The notes: generated by a model not told the origin, from the sequence alone. 64,000 nt of DNA from Apostichopus japonicus (GCF_037975245.1 NC_092569.1:4176501-4240500); one strand, 5' to 3'. Numbered from the stretch's first letter, positions 11,481 to 24,839 are shown. Numbers and translations are program-made.

Positions 11481-14006
11481 AAGGGACAAGATTTTTCTCT
11501 TTAATTATTTGTAAGTTGCAATTGAAAGGAAGGCCCGTGTAGATTCAAGTTAATATTTGTATAGGCCAAAGAAGGGGTTTGAATGATTGCACATTATTTT
11601 ATTGAGTTATACAAACCAAGACTGTTCGATATTATAAAAAAAAAAAGAGAAAAATATGAATTACGACGTGAACATTATAATGATGGGGTTTAAGGATTCA
11701 AGCCCAGTCGTCAATTGGACGTTCTACTTTGGGTACCGAATTAAAGAGGTGTAGCTTTAATTATTTTAAACGATTTAAAAAAAAAATTGATTTGAGGTAG
11801 CAATTCAATACGTGTTAAGAATTCAAAGTTATCATTATCTGATCTACTTACCAGAGAAGAAAAAAAGAAAATGAGCGGCTCTCTTTCGATTCTTCGGGTG
11901 CGAATGTCAATGCAGCATCCACAGTTAAAATGAGTGTTGTAAAGACAATCAAGAATAATTAATCACCTATAACTACACGACTCAGGTTGGCCGAGTGCCC
12001 AACTAACTTCTATGGCGGCGTGTTTTTACCAGAACCCCAAAATAATGTTTGTGAGCTTCAGTGATCGCCTGCGCACCTCAACTGACACCAAGTTGCTAAA
12101 AGGTCGATACGTTTTGAGGTATTTATATAAGTGCAGCACACCACCAAACCCATAAATGATAATCAATGTCAATTGTGTTATGTTACCCGTGTGAACGCGT
12201 GTCAGCCTATATAATATAATAGACTGTTTCCACGCCTTTCATGGCAAAATTATAACAAAACCGCGAAGGTAACTGGTTTCTCACCGGCTGCGGTCGAGTC
12301 CATTTTTTGGGTGCCACCAAAGAGCAACTCTGTCGACTTCTACTCTACTGTCACGGTAAGAGCAGGTGATGCTGTGTGTTAAAATGGCGGCGGGAGTCAC
12401 AACCCTCCAATATGAATGACCACTAGATCAAAATGGGCTGAGTTGAAAATATTTAAAGGGATAATCCGGTGGCTGACAATGAGTGCTTAATAAAGGGTGG
12501 GTTTGCCTCCTAAGGAATTAACATTTTTTCGAAAGATGCCTTTAATAAATAATAAAAATCTCATATAAAGACGCATTGCGAGTGGTATGGATACATACGT
12601 TCGACTAACTGGGATGGGACCAGGGGGTGGGGTGAGGTGGGGGGAGGGTGTTGATGTGACCACACAGACTTTCCTATTTATGTTAGGCTAGTTTATAAAG
12701 GGCCAAGGACCTGTGCTCGAGTCACGTGTATCTTGACTAAATCAATTTATTAATTTGTTAATTAATTTCGTGATTTAATTGACTTTATTTGCAGATGTAC
12801 ATCAAATGAATGGTGCCTTGGCTTACGGTCAGGTGACCCCTGGATGGTACAGAATGAGTTATGTTGGGTGTATAGAACTTACTATAGCAATGGTCAGTCG
12901 AGCGGAACATCATGATTTTACGGTAATGCATGTCATTAGGGTCATATATTCACATGTATTGAAAGCGAGTTAGAAGTTCCTGTTGTTTTACAGTATACGT
13001 TCCCTTCAACTCTCAAGTCCACCCATGCAAGACTATAAATTGCGCAACTCAATCCTGCTCATATCATTCAGTTGACGCTGATTACGTCATCATCATCCAC
13101 TGCCGGTGAAGCAGTACGAACTGTCGCATGTCCCCCTGATTCAGTATACATACTGTCCTAGTCCCCCTAGGACATTTTATACTGGATATACCAGTACATA
13201 TTGTCTCCCTGGACAACATATGCTATGATTAACACCGGAGGGGGACATTACTTAACGGCCGTTTATTTTGTTATAAAGTGTGTACTCCGAACACAATGTC
13301 CGCTAGCAGTAAAATAAATAGTCAGTAAAAGACTTTGGCAGTATCCGTATTATTAGCAAATTCGTCCAATTTCGGCTTCCGTATATTTAGAAGTACGTCG
13401 ATCGATCGTGCGACAACTAAAAACGGAAAATTTCTCAGAAAAATGTGAGACAAATTGCCGATTTTCTAAGAGATGAGAGCTATCCAAGTGGTTTTTACAA
13501 CAACAAAAAGCCAGAAGAGGATCTTACGGAGACAAAGTCAGTCTTTCAGACTGGCTGAAAATGGAACTCTTGCATACCTAGGCCTACATGGAATGAAAGT
13601 TTTGCCGATCTAGGGCTTAAATCGAGGCAGCTCACAATGGCATCGGAGGTAATTGATGTGTACAGTAAAGGATACACACTATGCCTGTGGTTAGTCCAGG
13701 CCGTTTGGTAGGAAATGTGACTTTAGTCATAATAGTATACTTAGGCCTATGTAATTTTACACGTAGGAAAGGCTTATCCTCTAGTTGCACAGTGATGGTC
13801 ACATTTACGGAAGTTTATTTCTACATTACATTGCATATTGCAATTTATTTTAATGTTTTCAACCTTCACACCTGCATATTCTTAATGGCCGAGATAAATT
13901 TCTGGACACGAAACAGCAGCGCAGTAGCTCTAGCCTATAGTATAAGGTTAACAAGCTAAGAAATAAAATGGGTTTTATTTCGTTTACGTTTCATTCTGCG
14001 TGGCCT
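11481..14006. other. No gene recognised
   Basis: No coding signal. A short hairpin TGTCCTAG-TCCCC-CTAGGACA lies near 13156. The short open frames at 12779 and 13681 have no motif and no supporting splice sites. Confidence 0.45.
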
Positions 14007-14295
14007 TAGGCGCGTAGCCAAGGGGGGAAGGGGGCAGCCGCCCCCCCCCTTGAGCATATTTTTAAAATATTGTTTTAATGTTTTTATGATATCGCTAGTA
14101 TTTTCAACAGAGAAAATGCTAAGATGCAACTTACAAGGCCTGGGAAGTGCCATTTCCAGCGATCTGGGAGGCATTTTTAGCCAAAATTTTCTTGTACGCT
14201 TCGCGCCAACACATGGTGGCGCTACGCTTAGATAGTTTGCAATGCCGAATCTACAGTTTCGCCCCTCCCTTGGCAAATTCCTGGGTACGCGCCTG
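14007..14295. mobile_element. MITE, AGGCGCGTA-end family, copy 1
   Basis: Starts TAGGCGCGTAGCCA and ends GGGTACGCGCCTG. The body is closely similar to the element at 18602-18828, including the ATCGCTAGTA block and the module 14135-14236. A clear target duplication is not visible here. Confidence 0.75.
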
Positions 14296-14899
14296 GCTTA
14301 TGCAACCCTGTCCTGCTAGCCTATAATTAAATTGATATCATATTTTGGTAATTCACCCATGAGCACTCTGAATTGTCTAATAAAACATAATGTCAAATGG
14401 CAAGCATTCGTTAATGGCTATTCGCCGTTTGACATCATGTAATATCCCAGTCAAAAACTAACTATAGGCCTAATTGGTGCACAAATCATGATATTATTCT
14501 TTTACCACGTTTGGTTAGTTGTTTTATTTTTGCTTATTGTGCATTATAATCAGTTGCATGTTTGAGCAAAGTTGTTAGTTCATGAACAAAGTTGTTACGG
14601 CCTAGTTGGGTTTTTTTTAGTACTCAATTGTCATAACACATTAATGAAAAATATCATAAATTTCCACATTTTATGGCTCTGCTTATCAAAGAAGTTACCA
14701 AGCGTAACAAAATCATATCACTCAAGCTTACAGAGATAGTGATTGGCTGCATGCATACAGCAATATAAAAATGCAATAAATGGATATAGCCTAGCCTACT
14801 GCTATAGGAAATTGGTACTTAATGTATATGTAACAAATTCGGATTCATTGTGGTTGGTGAGATATTGAAGGCCTGAATAACTAGATTATGGAAGCAAGT
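14296..14899. other. No gene recognised
   Basis: AT-rich, no coding or RNA signal. Confidence 0.5.
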
Positions 14900-14942
14900 A
14901 TATATGTATATATGTTTATGTATATATGTATATATATGTTTG

Positions 14943-15025
<83 letters not shown>

Positions 15026-15032
15026 GTATATA
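14900..15032. repeat. (TATG)/(TA)n microsatellite
   Basis: TATATATG and TA units over about 130 bases, followed by G- and T-homopolymers near 15034-15057. Confidence 0.95.
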
Positions 15033-18000
15033 TGGGGGGTTTTTTGGGGGGTTTTTTCCCTTTCTTTCTCTCTTGGGAGTCCTTTACCTTGTTAAGCCTG
15101 AATTGGCTTTTTAGAGGACTTCCCTCCACATGTATATATCATGTGGAAAATCAAATAAATCAAATCAAATCAAGTACATTTTCCAGATGTTCTAATTGCA
15201 TATAGGTTGTCCACAACATGCAGTAAGATTCAAGCCTAGTTGAAGTCACTCTGTCTGGACAAAATTGAATATTTACAAGTTTACAGGTAATCTGTATAGC
15301 CATTAATTCTGGCCATTATAATTGCTAGAAGTTTTCATAAAGTACTTTCCTGGAGGTTTTATCCCTTCAAATTGTGCTCAGACATTCTAAATGAACACAC
15401 AAAATGATTGAATGTTCCAGTGACGCACATTTTCTCCAGCTGAGGATGGTAAATAATATAGATTTAGAATTTTCACCAAAGTGACCATAATGTATAGATT
15501 CAGAAAATTATGTTCGTGAATATCATCCAACTTCATGTTTTGATTTTTACTTCATTTCTTTGAACAAACTTATCTCTACAAGAATGACGTATTTAAAGTG
15601 TGAACATGATGAGACAAACAAATCTATAGCTTATTGCAACCTGCTGTCATATTTTCTATTATTCTTCTTTTTTCTTCTCTTTTTTGCTTTGTTTTTGTTT
15701 CTTAGATGTTTACAGCTCTTTTGAAGAGGATATCGTAATGTTTCCAAGCAAACTGAAAGTATTGGCTGCAAAATTAATCAGACGAGGTGTTTGTATAGGG
15801 GAGGGAGGTGGTGGCTGACATTGTTGATAGAATACAAAGTATTGTTGCCCTTTTCGAAATGCATAGCTATTGTAAGGAAAAGGCACCGTGCCATTTTTCT
15901 GATGGGGATGTAGAGCCTCAAGCCTTATTACATATCTGTTCTATTTAGAACCACTTTTTGTTCATTAAGAAAATGCCATATTTAGAAACAGCGAACCTTT
16001 ATCACTGGAATTCATCATGGCATTTGTCTATACAAATGAATATTTGTTCCACGCATGGTCATCGCAACTGGGTTAGGGGCTGGGGGGGGGGGCTCATGGT
16101 CCCTCCATCTTTTTGCCAAGGGAGAAAACCTTTTCCTCGACGGTAGAGTAAGAAAAATAAGGAAGCGTAAGAAAGTAAACAATGAAGTGGTAATGAAAGT
16201 CACGAAATATGGTTCAGGCCTGTACGGAGAGGATGGAGGGGGGGGGGGGGGGGGGGTGGACAGTGATGATATTTTCAAGGTTTCAAAGTTGATGTGCTCG
16301 ATAGACCATGTCATTTGTTCAGAATCAGTGACCCATTTTCTCAGTCTTCACGAGTTTGTTTTCTTCCGAATTCGCAGTTTTCGTTCTTTTCAAAACAAAG
16401 GACACAAAGGCAACACCTAGCTAGACTGTAAACTAACTGATCAGCGTATCCGAGCTCTTGCACCACTATATATATGGTAGTGTGACGTCATACGTGTCCC
16501 ATGTGACGTCATACGAACGATTTACCATAAACATTCTCGCGTTATTCAACGATGGTCTCGTGCAAGATAATTTAGTCGACTTTTTTTTCAGGGAGTGGTC
16601 AGGCCCTAGCTGACATAGCACTGATTTGACCTCAGCCTTGGATGACAGCCTATGCCCAAATTAAAGAGATATATACCAGTGATATATATATATAGACCAT
16701 GTGACACTTAATAATATCAAAGAGAAACTATAGTCGTGCCTGTTTGACAACCCTCTCTCGATAGTATGTACCCACTTGTACTCGACATGTGGTTGATTGA
16801 AGGTGCATCACAATATGTCATATGTGATGTCATAATGGGAGATGTTCTTCAAATATAGCTTTGTTTTTGTATTATTGTATTCATCTTATATGATATATAG
16901 CCTTGAAATGTTATACATTTAGAATATCTGCTTATTTGTCAAAATTAACATTCTCTGTATATCAAGAATTACTTTAAATGCCCCTTTTTTGAAATTTAAG
17001 TTTCCTCTTAAGATAATTATTTTAAATATTATGGGTGGTGGTGGGTGGGGTGTGGTGGTGGTGGGGGGGGTGAGGGGTAGATATTTCAGTTCAATTGCCG
17101 TGATGACGTCATATATTGTGCAGCTACTAGCTGCATCCAAACCTATACTACCAATTTTAAAACCTGCATATCGTTGCCACACAAAATGGTATAAAAAAAG
17201 AAGGTGTCGACCTAAACGTGCATAAAATTGACAGCAATTTTGTCACCCAATCACTGAACTTCAACAACCGGGATCCCCCGTTGAGTTTTTTAAGATGTAA
17301 GTAACCTTTACAAAATCACTGTTTTGCCGAGCAGTCCAGTCTGTATACTTTCTTAAATTATATGTATAAATGTCAGAGACCCATCAATCAAGATGTTTTG
17401 TCTATATGCATAACCGTATATTCAAACACGTACACCGCAAATTGCCACGAACAAATAGTATGAATGTCACACACACAGTTTGGTGGACATTAGGATTTCA
17501 TGATTAACGGTTAAATACAGACATTTAATTCTTGGAATACGGTAGGTAGTTCTATAGTCTTCCAGACAGTTTGCAAATTTTAAAAGGTGACTATCCTGAG
17601 AAGAAAAAAACAAATAAAGGTACAAAGTAAAAGCGATATTGGATATTGTTTACATCACTGATACGTGATACCTCGTATGACTATAGACTTCCAGACAGTT
17701 TGCATATTTTTTTTTTTTAAAGATGAATACCTATTAAACCAATAAAGGTACTAGTTAAAGCCTGATAACAACTCAGTTAGGTGTTGTTCTCCTTTAATTA
17801 CACTATAACATGTTAAAACTAACTGACATTTTACAAACACACCCTGGAGTCGAACGATTGATTCGTATATACAGATCATAAAATTTAGGGGGGTGTGGTA
17901 CCACCCCCACCCCCTCACACCCGTCCTCGCTCCCCACTCACACACACACACACACACGCACTACAATCCAAAAAGATGAAATTATGTTAGGAAAACATTG

Positions 18001-18601
18001 CGAATTTACTAAAGTTGCAACGTAAAGTATAGGCCTACATAGCTTATAATTAAAATTTAAATTATAATCGTCAAGTGACGGAACATTGTTGGGTCCATTT
18101 TATCATGCGTGTATGGAGAAGGGAATCCATGATATAGCCATCGGCATTGCGTTCATTGCTTTATATATATGCTTGCGATGAAGAACTCCAAAGAATTAAG
18201 AAAAAATATCTTGCTACGTCACTTGGGAAATAGGCTAGTTTCAAAGTCCTGATGGGGGGGGGGTTACCGTGTTGTCTTTGTGTGATGTAATTGTGCTACA
18301 AGAAATAATTGATATATGTACATTCAAACCTCTCAAACCTATGTTTTTTTAACATAAACGTAAACAGTCCTTTTAGTTACTTATAGAGACCAATATGTAG
18401 GGCCATGGAGGTAAACCTGCTGTTTTACTTCCATGATAGACATATTGGCATCATCAGCAAACAACATGTTACAGGGAGTATGGCTATTAGCTAGTCCAAT
18501 CAAGCGACAAAATATATAAACGTACAATCACATATGATTCACATCGATATGGGGCCACTGGGTTTCCATTTGGCATGTGTTTCCTACAAGATTTCTAACC
18601 G
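15033..18601. other. No gene recognised; CRE pair and local duplication
   Basis: No gene supported. Two full CRE sites TGACGTCA (16483-16490, 16504-16511) lie in a 21-bp direct repeat, with another CRE near 17103. A G homopolymer of about 18 lies near 16238-16256. A diverged tandem duplication beginning CTATAGwCTTCCAGACAG occurs near 17552-17760. A 121-codon plus-strand frame at 16055-16420 runs through G homopolymers and is rejected. Confidence 0.45.
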
Positions 18602-18828
18602 TAGGTGCGAGGCCATATATTTTATGATATCGCTAGTAATTTCAAAATAGAATATGCCTAGATGCAACTTACAAGGCCTGGGAAGTGCCATTTCCAGCGA
18701 TCTGGGAGGCATTTTCGGCCAATTTTTTCTTTTTACGCATTGCGCCAACCGTGGTGGCGCTACGCTTAGATAGTTTGCCTTCAAGATTCGCCCCTCAGTC
18801 CCTTGGCAAATTACTCGATACGCGCCTG
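18602..18828. mobile_element. MITE, AGGCGCGTA-end family, copy 2, 8-bp TSD
   Basis: 227 bp, flanked by the perfect 8-bp repeat TCTAACCG (18594-18601, 18829-18836). Ends TAGGTGCG and ATACGCGCCTG are imperfect inverted repeats. The internal module at 18673-18774 is nearly identical to the one in copy 1. The 8-bp duplication supports hAT-driven mobilisation. Confidence 0.85.
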
Positions 18829-18944
18829 TCTAACCGTGTCACAATTTGTTACCAAATATCTCCAAAAACGTCACAGACTTTCAACGAAAGTAGTTTTTAC
18901 TTATTTCGAATTGAATTAGCTAGACGGACCGCATCCGTAATGAA

Positions 18945-18998
18945 AAAATATATATATATATATGTAACTATATATATATATATATATATATACTCATG

Positions 18999-19032
<34 letters not shown>

Positions 19033-19085
19033 AATATATATATATATATACTCATGATATATATATATATATATATATATACTCA

Positions 19086-19116
<31 letters not shown>

Positions 19117-19120
19117 CTCA

Positions 19121-19187
<67 letters not shown>

Positions 19188-19206
19188 TATCTATATCTAT
19201 ATCTAT
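18945..19206. repeat. (TA)n array punctuated by TCATGA
   Basis: TA dinucleotides are interrupted four times by CTCATGA at spacings of about 30-60 bases (near 18993, 19051, 19082, 19117). The array then ends in CTATAT units. Confidence 0.95.
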
Positions 19207-20785
19207 ACAAAATATCACGAAGCGCGCGAACATTTTTGGGGATGAAAGTTGCTACGCGCCTGCACCAAGCAAATATCCCCCCCCCCCCCCCACCAATATT
19301 TGAAACAAATCGCCGCCCCTGCATACATCAATACGTGTTTTGTGTGGTAGCGTGTTTGATACATGTCATGTATACTATAATGATATTTTTATTTTGTTTT
19401 GGTAAGAATAGTCACCTAGATAGAGCCTTTGCAAGTAAACGAAGCAACTATAAGGAACATTGACGACCCAGTTCGTTAACTTTTCAAACAAACAAGTGTC
19501 AAAAGATAAACACCTTGCATTAGGGCGACAAACTGCACACATACCTGCACAGCTCTGAGGCAATCAATAGGGGTTACAACGTGTGTCTTCCAATCGCTTT
19601 GATACACCCGGTTGTCAATGTCGTTGCTATGACCACGAGACGCACTGTATCGATCTTAACAGGGCGCTATAGTGCCCAGCTGGTAGATGTTGTTTTTCGA
19701 CAATAGCTGTATAGACAGAGGGGGTACATGATCCATGCAGTACGGTAACTTATGGTTTCAATGGTGTATACAGTTGCGCACCAGGAGAGGCATTGCAACA
19801 AAGCGATGGTCCCATGTATTTCACGTGATGAACGGAGCTCTTAATTACTTATATTTACACAGGACGGAGAGAAGAATATCTCTAAAAGTGATAAGTTCTT
19901 ATGGATCATTAATAAATACGTTTAATTTCATCAATTGTGAGAGAGAAATTCAAGCATGGCTTCCGAAAACTTTTGACACTGTATTATCTCATAGTAGGTA
20001 GATCTACACACAATATAGGCCTACCGTGTTGAAATCACATCGTGTGTTGCATGACTTTCTCGAGGAGTAACAGGTCCCATCCATCTTTTTAACTGACCTA
20101 CCAACCTTCTTCATACTGTACTTTACAGAATGGTTTAATGCCAACAGTATATCTTCACCACAATTTCCCTGTATTGGCCCATTTCCATGTGTGCAAGTTC
20201 AACAGATACTGTGATAACGGCAGGGCGCACTACACACAGAATCTCAACAGTGCAGTTTATTTGACGAAACGATGGTGATCATATTTTTCTTTACTATGTA
20301 AATGTCAAAGGTGAAATCTATTTTGCCAACCCCTACAGCGACTGTTGCCACGAAACAGTTCATATGTAACACACGGCATGCAATGTATATGGTGGTCTAA
20401 TCTCCTGCATACACTGTTTGCACAAGGCAGATTGTGTCCACATCAAAACAAGGTATCAGAATCAGTACTTGCGGCTCGGTAAATATTTTTTTTTTTTTTG
20501 ATAATCCCTACTACGTACACTAGTCCAACCGAGTACAAGCTAGTCGAGAACTGCCATAATCGTGGCACGTAGAATCTGGATTTATCTTACTCTTTTAAGA
20601 GGTAGCGGGACCTTGTGAAGTCAGACAAGAAAAGCAGTAACTAAATCGGGAATTACCTCATTTTTTGCTGCAAGTGTGTGAATGGCGTAATTTATATCAC
20701 AAGTATGTTTTGAAAGTTTATCATACGCAGGCCTTTCGAACACCGTAGTAGTATCATAGGCCTACACTACTGACTGACTACTGCA
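19207..20785. other. Upstream region of the 20.8-kb gene; no gene recognised
   Basis: A C homopolymer lies near 19277-19291. No TATA box or CpG-rich promoter is convincing. The transcription start of the downstream gene cannot be placed. Confidence 0.4.
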
Positions 20786-20803
20786 ATGTGCAACAGATTA
20801 TGA
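20786..20803 (+). promoter_or_regulatory. Five-codon upstream ORF overlapping the start
   Basis: ATG TGC AAC AGA TTA TGA. Its stop overlaps the ATGATG start codons of the 492-residue gene, an arrangement that could limit or couple initiation. Whether this ATG is in the mRNA is unknown. Confidence 0.4.
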
Positions 20804-22278
20804 TGAGCTCCTTCAATCGATTGTCGCAAGCTAGCGAACCGGCAATTCCATTGCGCCGCCCTAAAATTCGCCGAGCATGGAGTGCACCTTCACATCGCCA
20901 ACCACCGCCAAATCAACCGCTTAAAGTTTCCGGTTTTCACCTGCACCGTGATATCGAGTCTGAATTTCAGAGCGAACTTGGTAAGAATTTATTTGAGCAG
21001 ACTGTACAGCTTCAGGAAAATTCCGCTACATTAGCCCCTGTTAATATTAGTAACCTGCCTGCCACAGGGAGAATTGCCTGTTGCTGGAGGCAATGTGATA
21101 AAACTCCGCACTTGTACGATCAACGGCGCTGTGTTAATATTCGTGACACCATCTGCAAATCTCCGCTTGTTACGGAAAACAAGAATTTCATTTCTTATTT
21201 CACAAGAGGTCAACTCGACAAAGTCTCTGTGGCAAAGTCACGGGGATATACCGACTTACCGGTACCGAATATCGGAAAATTTGTCAAACGCGTTCGTAGT
21301 GCTGATGTTGGTTCGTTAACACAATTTTCATTGAAAGATCAATATTGTAATGAGTCTATTGAAGAGATTAGAGGAAATTACTGGAGATCAAAAGTTTTGG
21401 AGAAGGAAGAAAAAGACAGAATTACATTGGTAGAAGGGATTTGTCGAGATATTCTCAATGAACTTTGTGATGGCCCTGTTTCTGATCAGCTATACTTCAG
21501 CGAAAAAAGAAAACATTTATTAAAAATAAAAATGTCTCTAGACGAAGAAACTGAAAACTGGATAAGTCTTGTCAAAGAAGAAGCGAAAAGGGAAGCCGAA
21601 CAAAGAGAGGCAGCTGCGAAAAAGCTTCTCGAGTACGAGGAGTCAAAACGACCGAAGAGGAAAAAGAATTCGAAAAAGAAACGACCAAAATCGATACTGA
21701 AAAGCAGGTTGCGTTCAAAGTCTGATACAGACAGCGATTTGGCGTCCCTTAAAAGTTCAAGGGAAGGAGGAAAGTCTGTACGATTTCGAGAAAACTTAAC
21801 TGATACAAAGATTATCAATAGATCCAAAACAGGCACGAGTAAGAAAAGGGGGAAGAAAAAACAGGAGACTGGACTCACCGAGCTTGACCAGTCTAAAGGA
21901 CAAAAGAAGGCAGGTGGACGCATTCTGTCGCCGAAACGACGATCTAGCAGGAAAAAGAAAACGTTTCCTGGTTACACAAGCAGTGAAAAACTTTCAAAAC
22001 AAAAAGTGACGCCAATCGAAGAAATATCGTCGGTAAGCCCAATAGATTCGACAACCATGGGAACGAAAGCAGACCACCGCCGTGAAGAAATATCAAACGT
22101 TGAAGCTCAAGATGAAACTGTCGATTGCTTGCCTCAGGAATTAGTCAAAATTGTTACTCCTGACGAACCTCCGAACTTTTCACTGGCGGATGAATATCAC
22201 ACTAAAAAGGAACTGGTGGCTGACTGGTTACAAAATAAATATTGTTCCGCCGCTCCAAAAACCATACCTTTAATTTGA
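20800..22278 (+). CDS. Basic 492-residue protein, possible PP1-binding regulator
   Basis: Intronless open frame of 492 residues. The first ATG is at 20800, followed at once by a second at 20803. I do not recognise the family. The N-terminal half is mixed and includes a cysteine-bearing patch (CCWRQCDKTP). Residues about 205-285 are charged and probably helical, and carry an EAKREAEQREAAAKKLLEYE coiled-coil-like stretch. From about residue 285 it is very Lys/Arg-rich (several nuclear-localisation-like clusters) and probably disordered. SILK sits at residues 298-301 and KSVRF at 325-329. This is the SILK-then-RVxF order known in regulators of protein phosphatase 1. No signal peptide or membrane segment is seen. 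Length, codon mix and lack of stops make it a real gene. PP1 binding is inference from short motifs. An unannotated 5' intron in the UTR is possible. Confidence 0.85.
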   Translation: MMSSFNRLSQASEPAIPLRRPKIRRAWSAPSHRQPPPNQPLKVSGFHLHRDIESEFQSELGKNLFEQTVQLQENSATLAPVNISNLPATGRIACCWRQCDKTPHLYDQRRCVNIRDTICKSPLVTENKNFISYFTRGQLDKVSVAKSRGYTDLPVPNIGKFVKRVRSADVGSLTQFSLKDQYCNESIEEIRGNYWRSKVLEKEEKDRITLVEGICRDILNELCDGPVSDQLYFSEKRKHLLKIKMSLDEETENWISLVKEEAKREAEQREAAAKKLLEYEESKRPKRKKNSKKKRPKSILKSRLRSKSDTDSDLASLKSSREGGKSVRFRENLTDTKIINRSKTGTSKKRGKKKQETGLTELDQSKGQKKAGGRILSPKRRSSRKKKTFPGYTSSEKLSKQKVTPIEEISSVSPIDSTTMGTKADHRREEISNVEAQDETVDCLPQELVKIVTPDEPPNFSLADEYHTKKELVADWLQNKYCSAAPKTIPLI

Positions 22279-24839
22279 CTGATAACTTAATTACGCATTA
22301 TTATTTTTTTATTATTATTATTATTATTGACTCTCTATACGCAAAGCATCAACGTGAGTATTAAAGGTGGGCAATGGTGGACAATACAACTCTTCCATGA
22401 CTAGGTCAGGTTATTTTCTTTCTTTTCCTTTCCATTCTCTCGCCATTATATACAATTGACATGTACTTCTTGAGCTTAGTAAACTACAAGTGAATTTATT
22501 TTTAGCTGAAGAAAGAACACATTCTATATAAGTATGGTTAAATTTTGCATGGTGAATTTTTCACGTGATGAAGTTTGCAGGCGATTCCATCTTAGTGAGT
22601 TTGAGATATGTGTAATACTGAAATTGTCTCATTTTGTATAACTGAACTTGACGCAAACATATATAGTGTTATAGTTGCCCACTGAGAGCAAACTGATATT
22701 TTTTTTAACGTTTTATATTTGACTTTAATTATGATCGTGACCTTGGATTAGAACGGGTTCCAAATTTATGGGTTGTAAACACAATAATCTATCAATGACT
22801 TTACGCTATTGTAGCTTGAAGGAAACTGATGATAGCATTGCTCTTATATGATTCACATGCAGCCACTTAAAGGCATTGAAGACTCGCCCCAAACCGCGTG
22901 CCGCCCTCTGCCAAAAAATGTTCACTTTCCGTTGCTTGCAAGTGAAGTTTTTTTCTTGTCGCTACAAAATGCAGACAGTAATGAAACGTGATACCTTGTT
23001 ATCTTTTATCTAGACCTGAGATGTCCATCGCTGCTATGTATACTGTGTTATAGGTATTGACCGTAGCTGCAAGTATTAACTGTACACTAGTGTCTAATTA
23101 CCGACGGTAACATGTGTGTATTTTCTGGGATCGATGGTGGTGTCTAACACTTCTGTTACACCTCATTCGAAACTAGGTCAGATTACCGGCATCATACGTT
23201 TCTTTGTGCGCGAGTCTTAACTCCCTTTTAAAAGTATTTTCTGATGACTAACTTGGTAAACTTTATTTTGAAGAAAACAATATTCCAGACTGCCAGTTGA
23301 ACCCCCCCCCCCCCCCCTATCTCAATATCTTGCCCTTAACTCGAGAGATGGTTGATTGAATGTATCATATGGCTAAGCCTTTAACTATACTCCCGGAAGT
23401 TGCGTCACATTAGGGGATCTTTGACGTCATCTCGGCAAATGGTCTTCTTTTCTTTTCTTTTTTTTTTGTAAAAATATTCTTTTCCTTGTAGAGAAATGAT
23501 TGACATATGATACAGGAAAACAGAGACGTTTTCACCCGAAGTGCTGTAAAATGACATCCTTTCTCCGTTTGGCAGATGCATGTTTTTACAAAATATCACA
23601 ACATTTCAAAAAAATAATATCTTCGCGAAAGAAACTGGTATGAGAATGTGGTTTTCACCTAGAAGAATTTCAGCAATTTTGCTAAACAATCAACTCTAGT
23701 CACCAGAGAGTCCTTTAAAGTTTGTATATTGTTTACAACTAGACATAGATTAATGGTGGATAATTGCAACTTATAATTAGTGTTTAATTGTTCAGATTAT
23801 TTTTATTATTTCTATCATGATTAGATTTACACAGGGCAAACTTTCTGACGTTCAGTTTTGAAAAAGATGGTTTGATATGTTATAGTAAAGAAACATTCAT
23901 TAATGATTTTTTCAGTTATTCCGGTTTTTGAAGCTGTAGTCGATGATGGGTGAATGCCTCATGACTTATGCAAAGAATTTATGATGCCAATGATACAGTA
24001 CGAATCTTTATAATAAATGAATGAAATGTTTTGGGGATCAAATGTAAACAAGTCAGAAAGTGGTCAACGGAAAGTTTCTAATCAATTTTTACATCTCTAT
24101 TCGCCAGAGTTGTTCGAGAGCACCCCCCCCCCCCCTCCCATTCCTTCTAGAAGGACCTTTTTTATTCAGTCACATGAGCTTTCTGCGAATAGATCAAGTT
24201 ATTACAGTACGTCTCATTGTTATTGTGATTGTTTTGAACCACATAGACATGTCTGTATGTGGTTTAGTACTGAGGTCCACAATAGAGGTAAAAAGGGAAT
24301 TTCCCTGATTTCACCAAGACAATGAAGTTAAGTAACGCAGTCTGCATGGATTTGATTGAATTTAAATTACAATATATTTTCTAATACAATACTCCTTATT
24401 TTTCTATTGTGAGTCATATCTTATTTCTCTGCCTTTGTTTATTTTATTTCATTTTGGGGAAGATTTGGATTTTTTTATAATATATATATTCTTACACATG
24501 ACCCTACTCTTTACACAAGTCTATGTAAGCCTATTAGTAGCTCCTTTGTTGCAATTGTCCGTTTGCATGTTATTGTAATTCACTACTCGCCAGTCAAAGT
24601 ACTATGCTCTTCCTTCATTAGTTGAAACCGCTTTGTGGAAAATAGTTCTCTTTCCGAAAGAAAAAAAAATTATTTGAATTGTCTTCTCATCTCTTCAGTC
24701 ATTTACATAATCCGATTTAACCTTAGTGTAACACCCCTATCCACATGTTATCTACAACTTTCAATTAAAAACAGCCTTCGCGACATTTGTCATTTAGTAT
24801 AAGCAAAATAGAACGAACATCGGGATGACATGCTTCCCA
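22279..24839. other. 3' flank of the 20.8-kb gene; no other gene
   Basis: Begins with an ATT-rich tract (22299-22328). C homopolymers lie near 23300-23315 and 24122-24134. No coding signal beyond short chance frames. Confidence 0.45.

Noticed and set aside
16055-16420. 121-codon open frame
   Set aside because: It runs through G homopolymers giving poly-Gly and has no recognisable domain.
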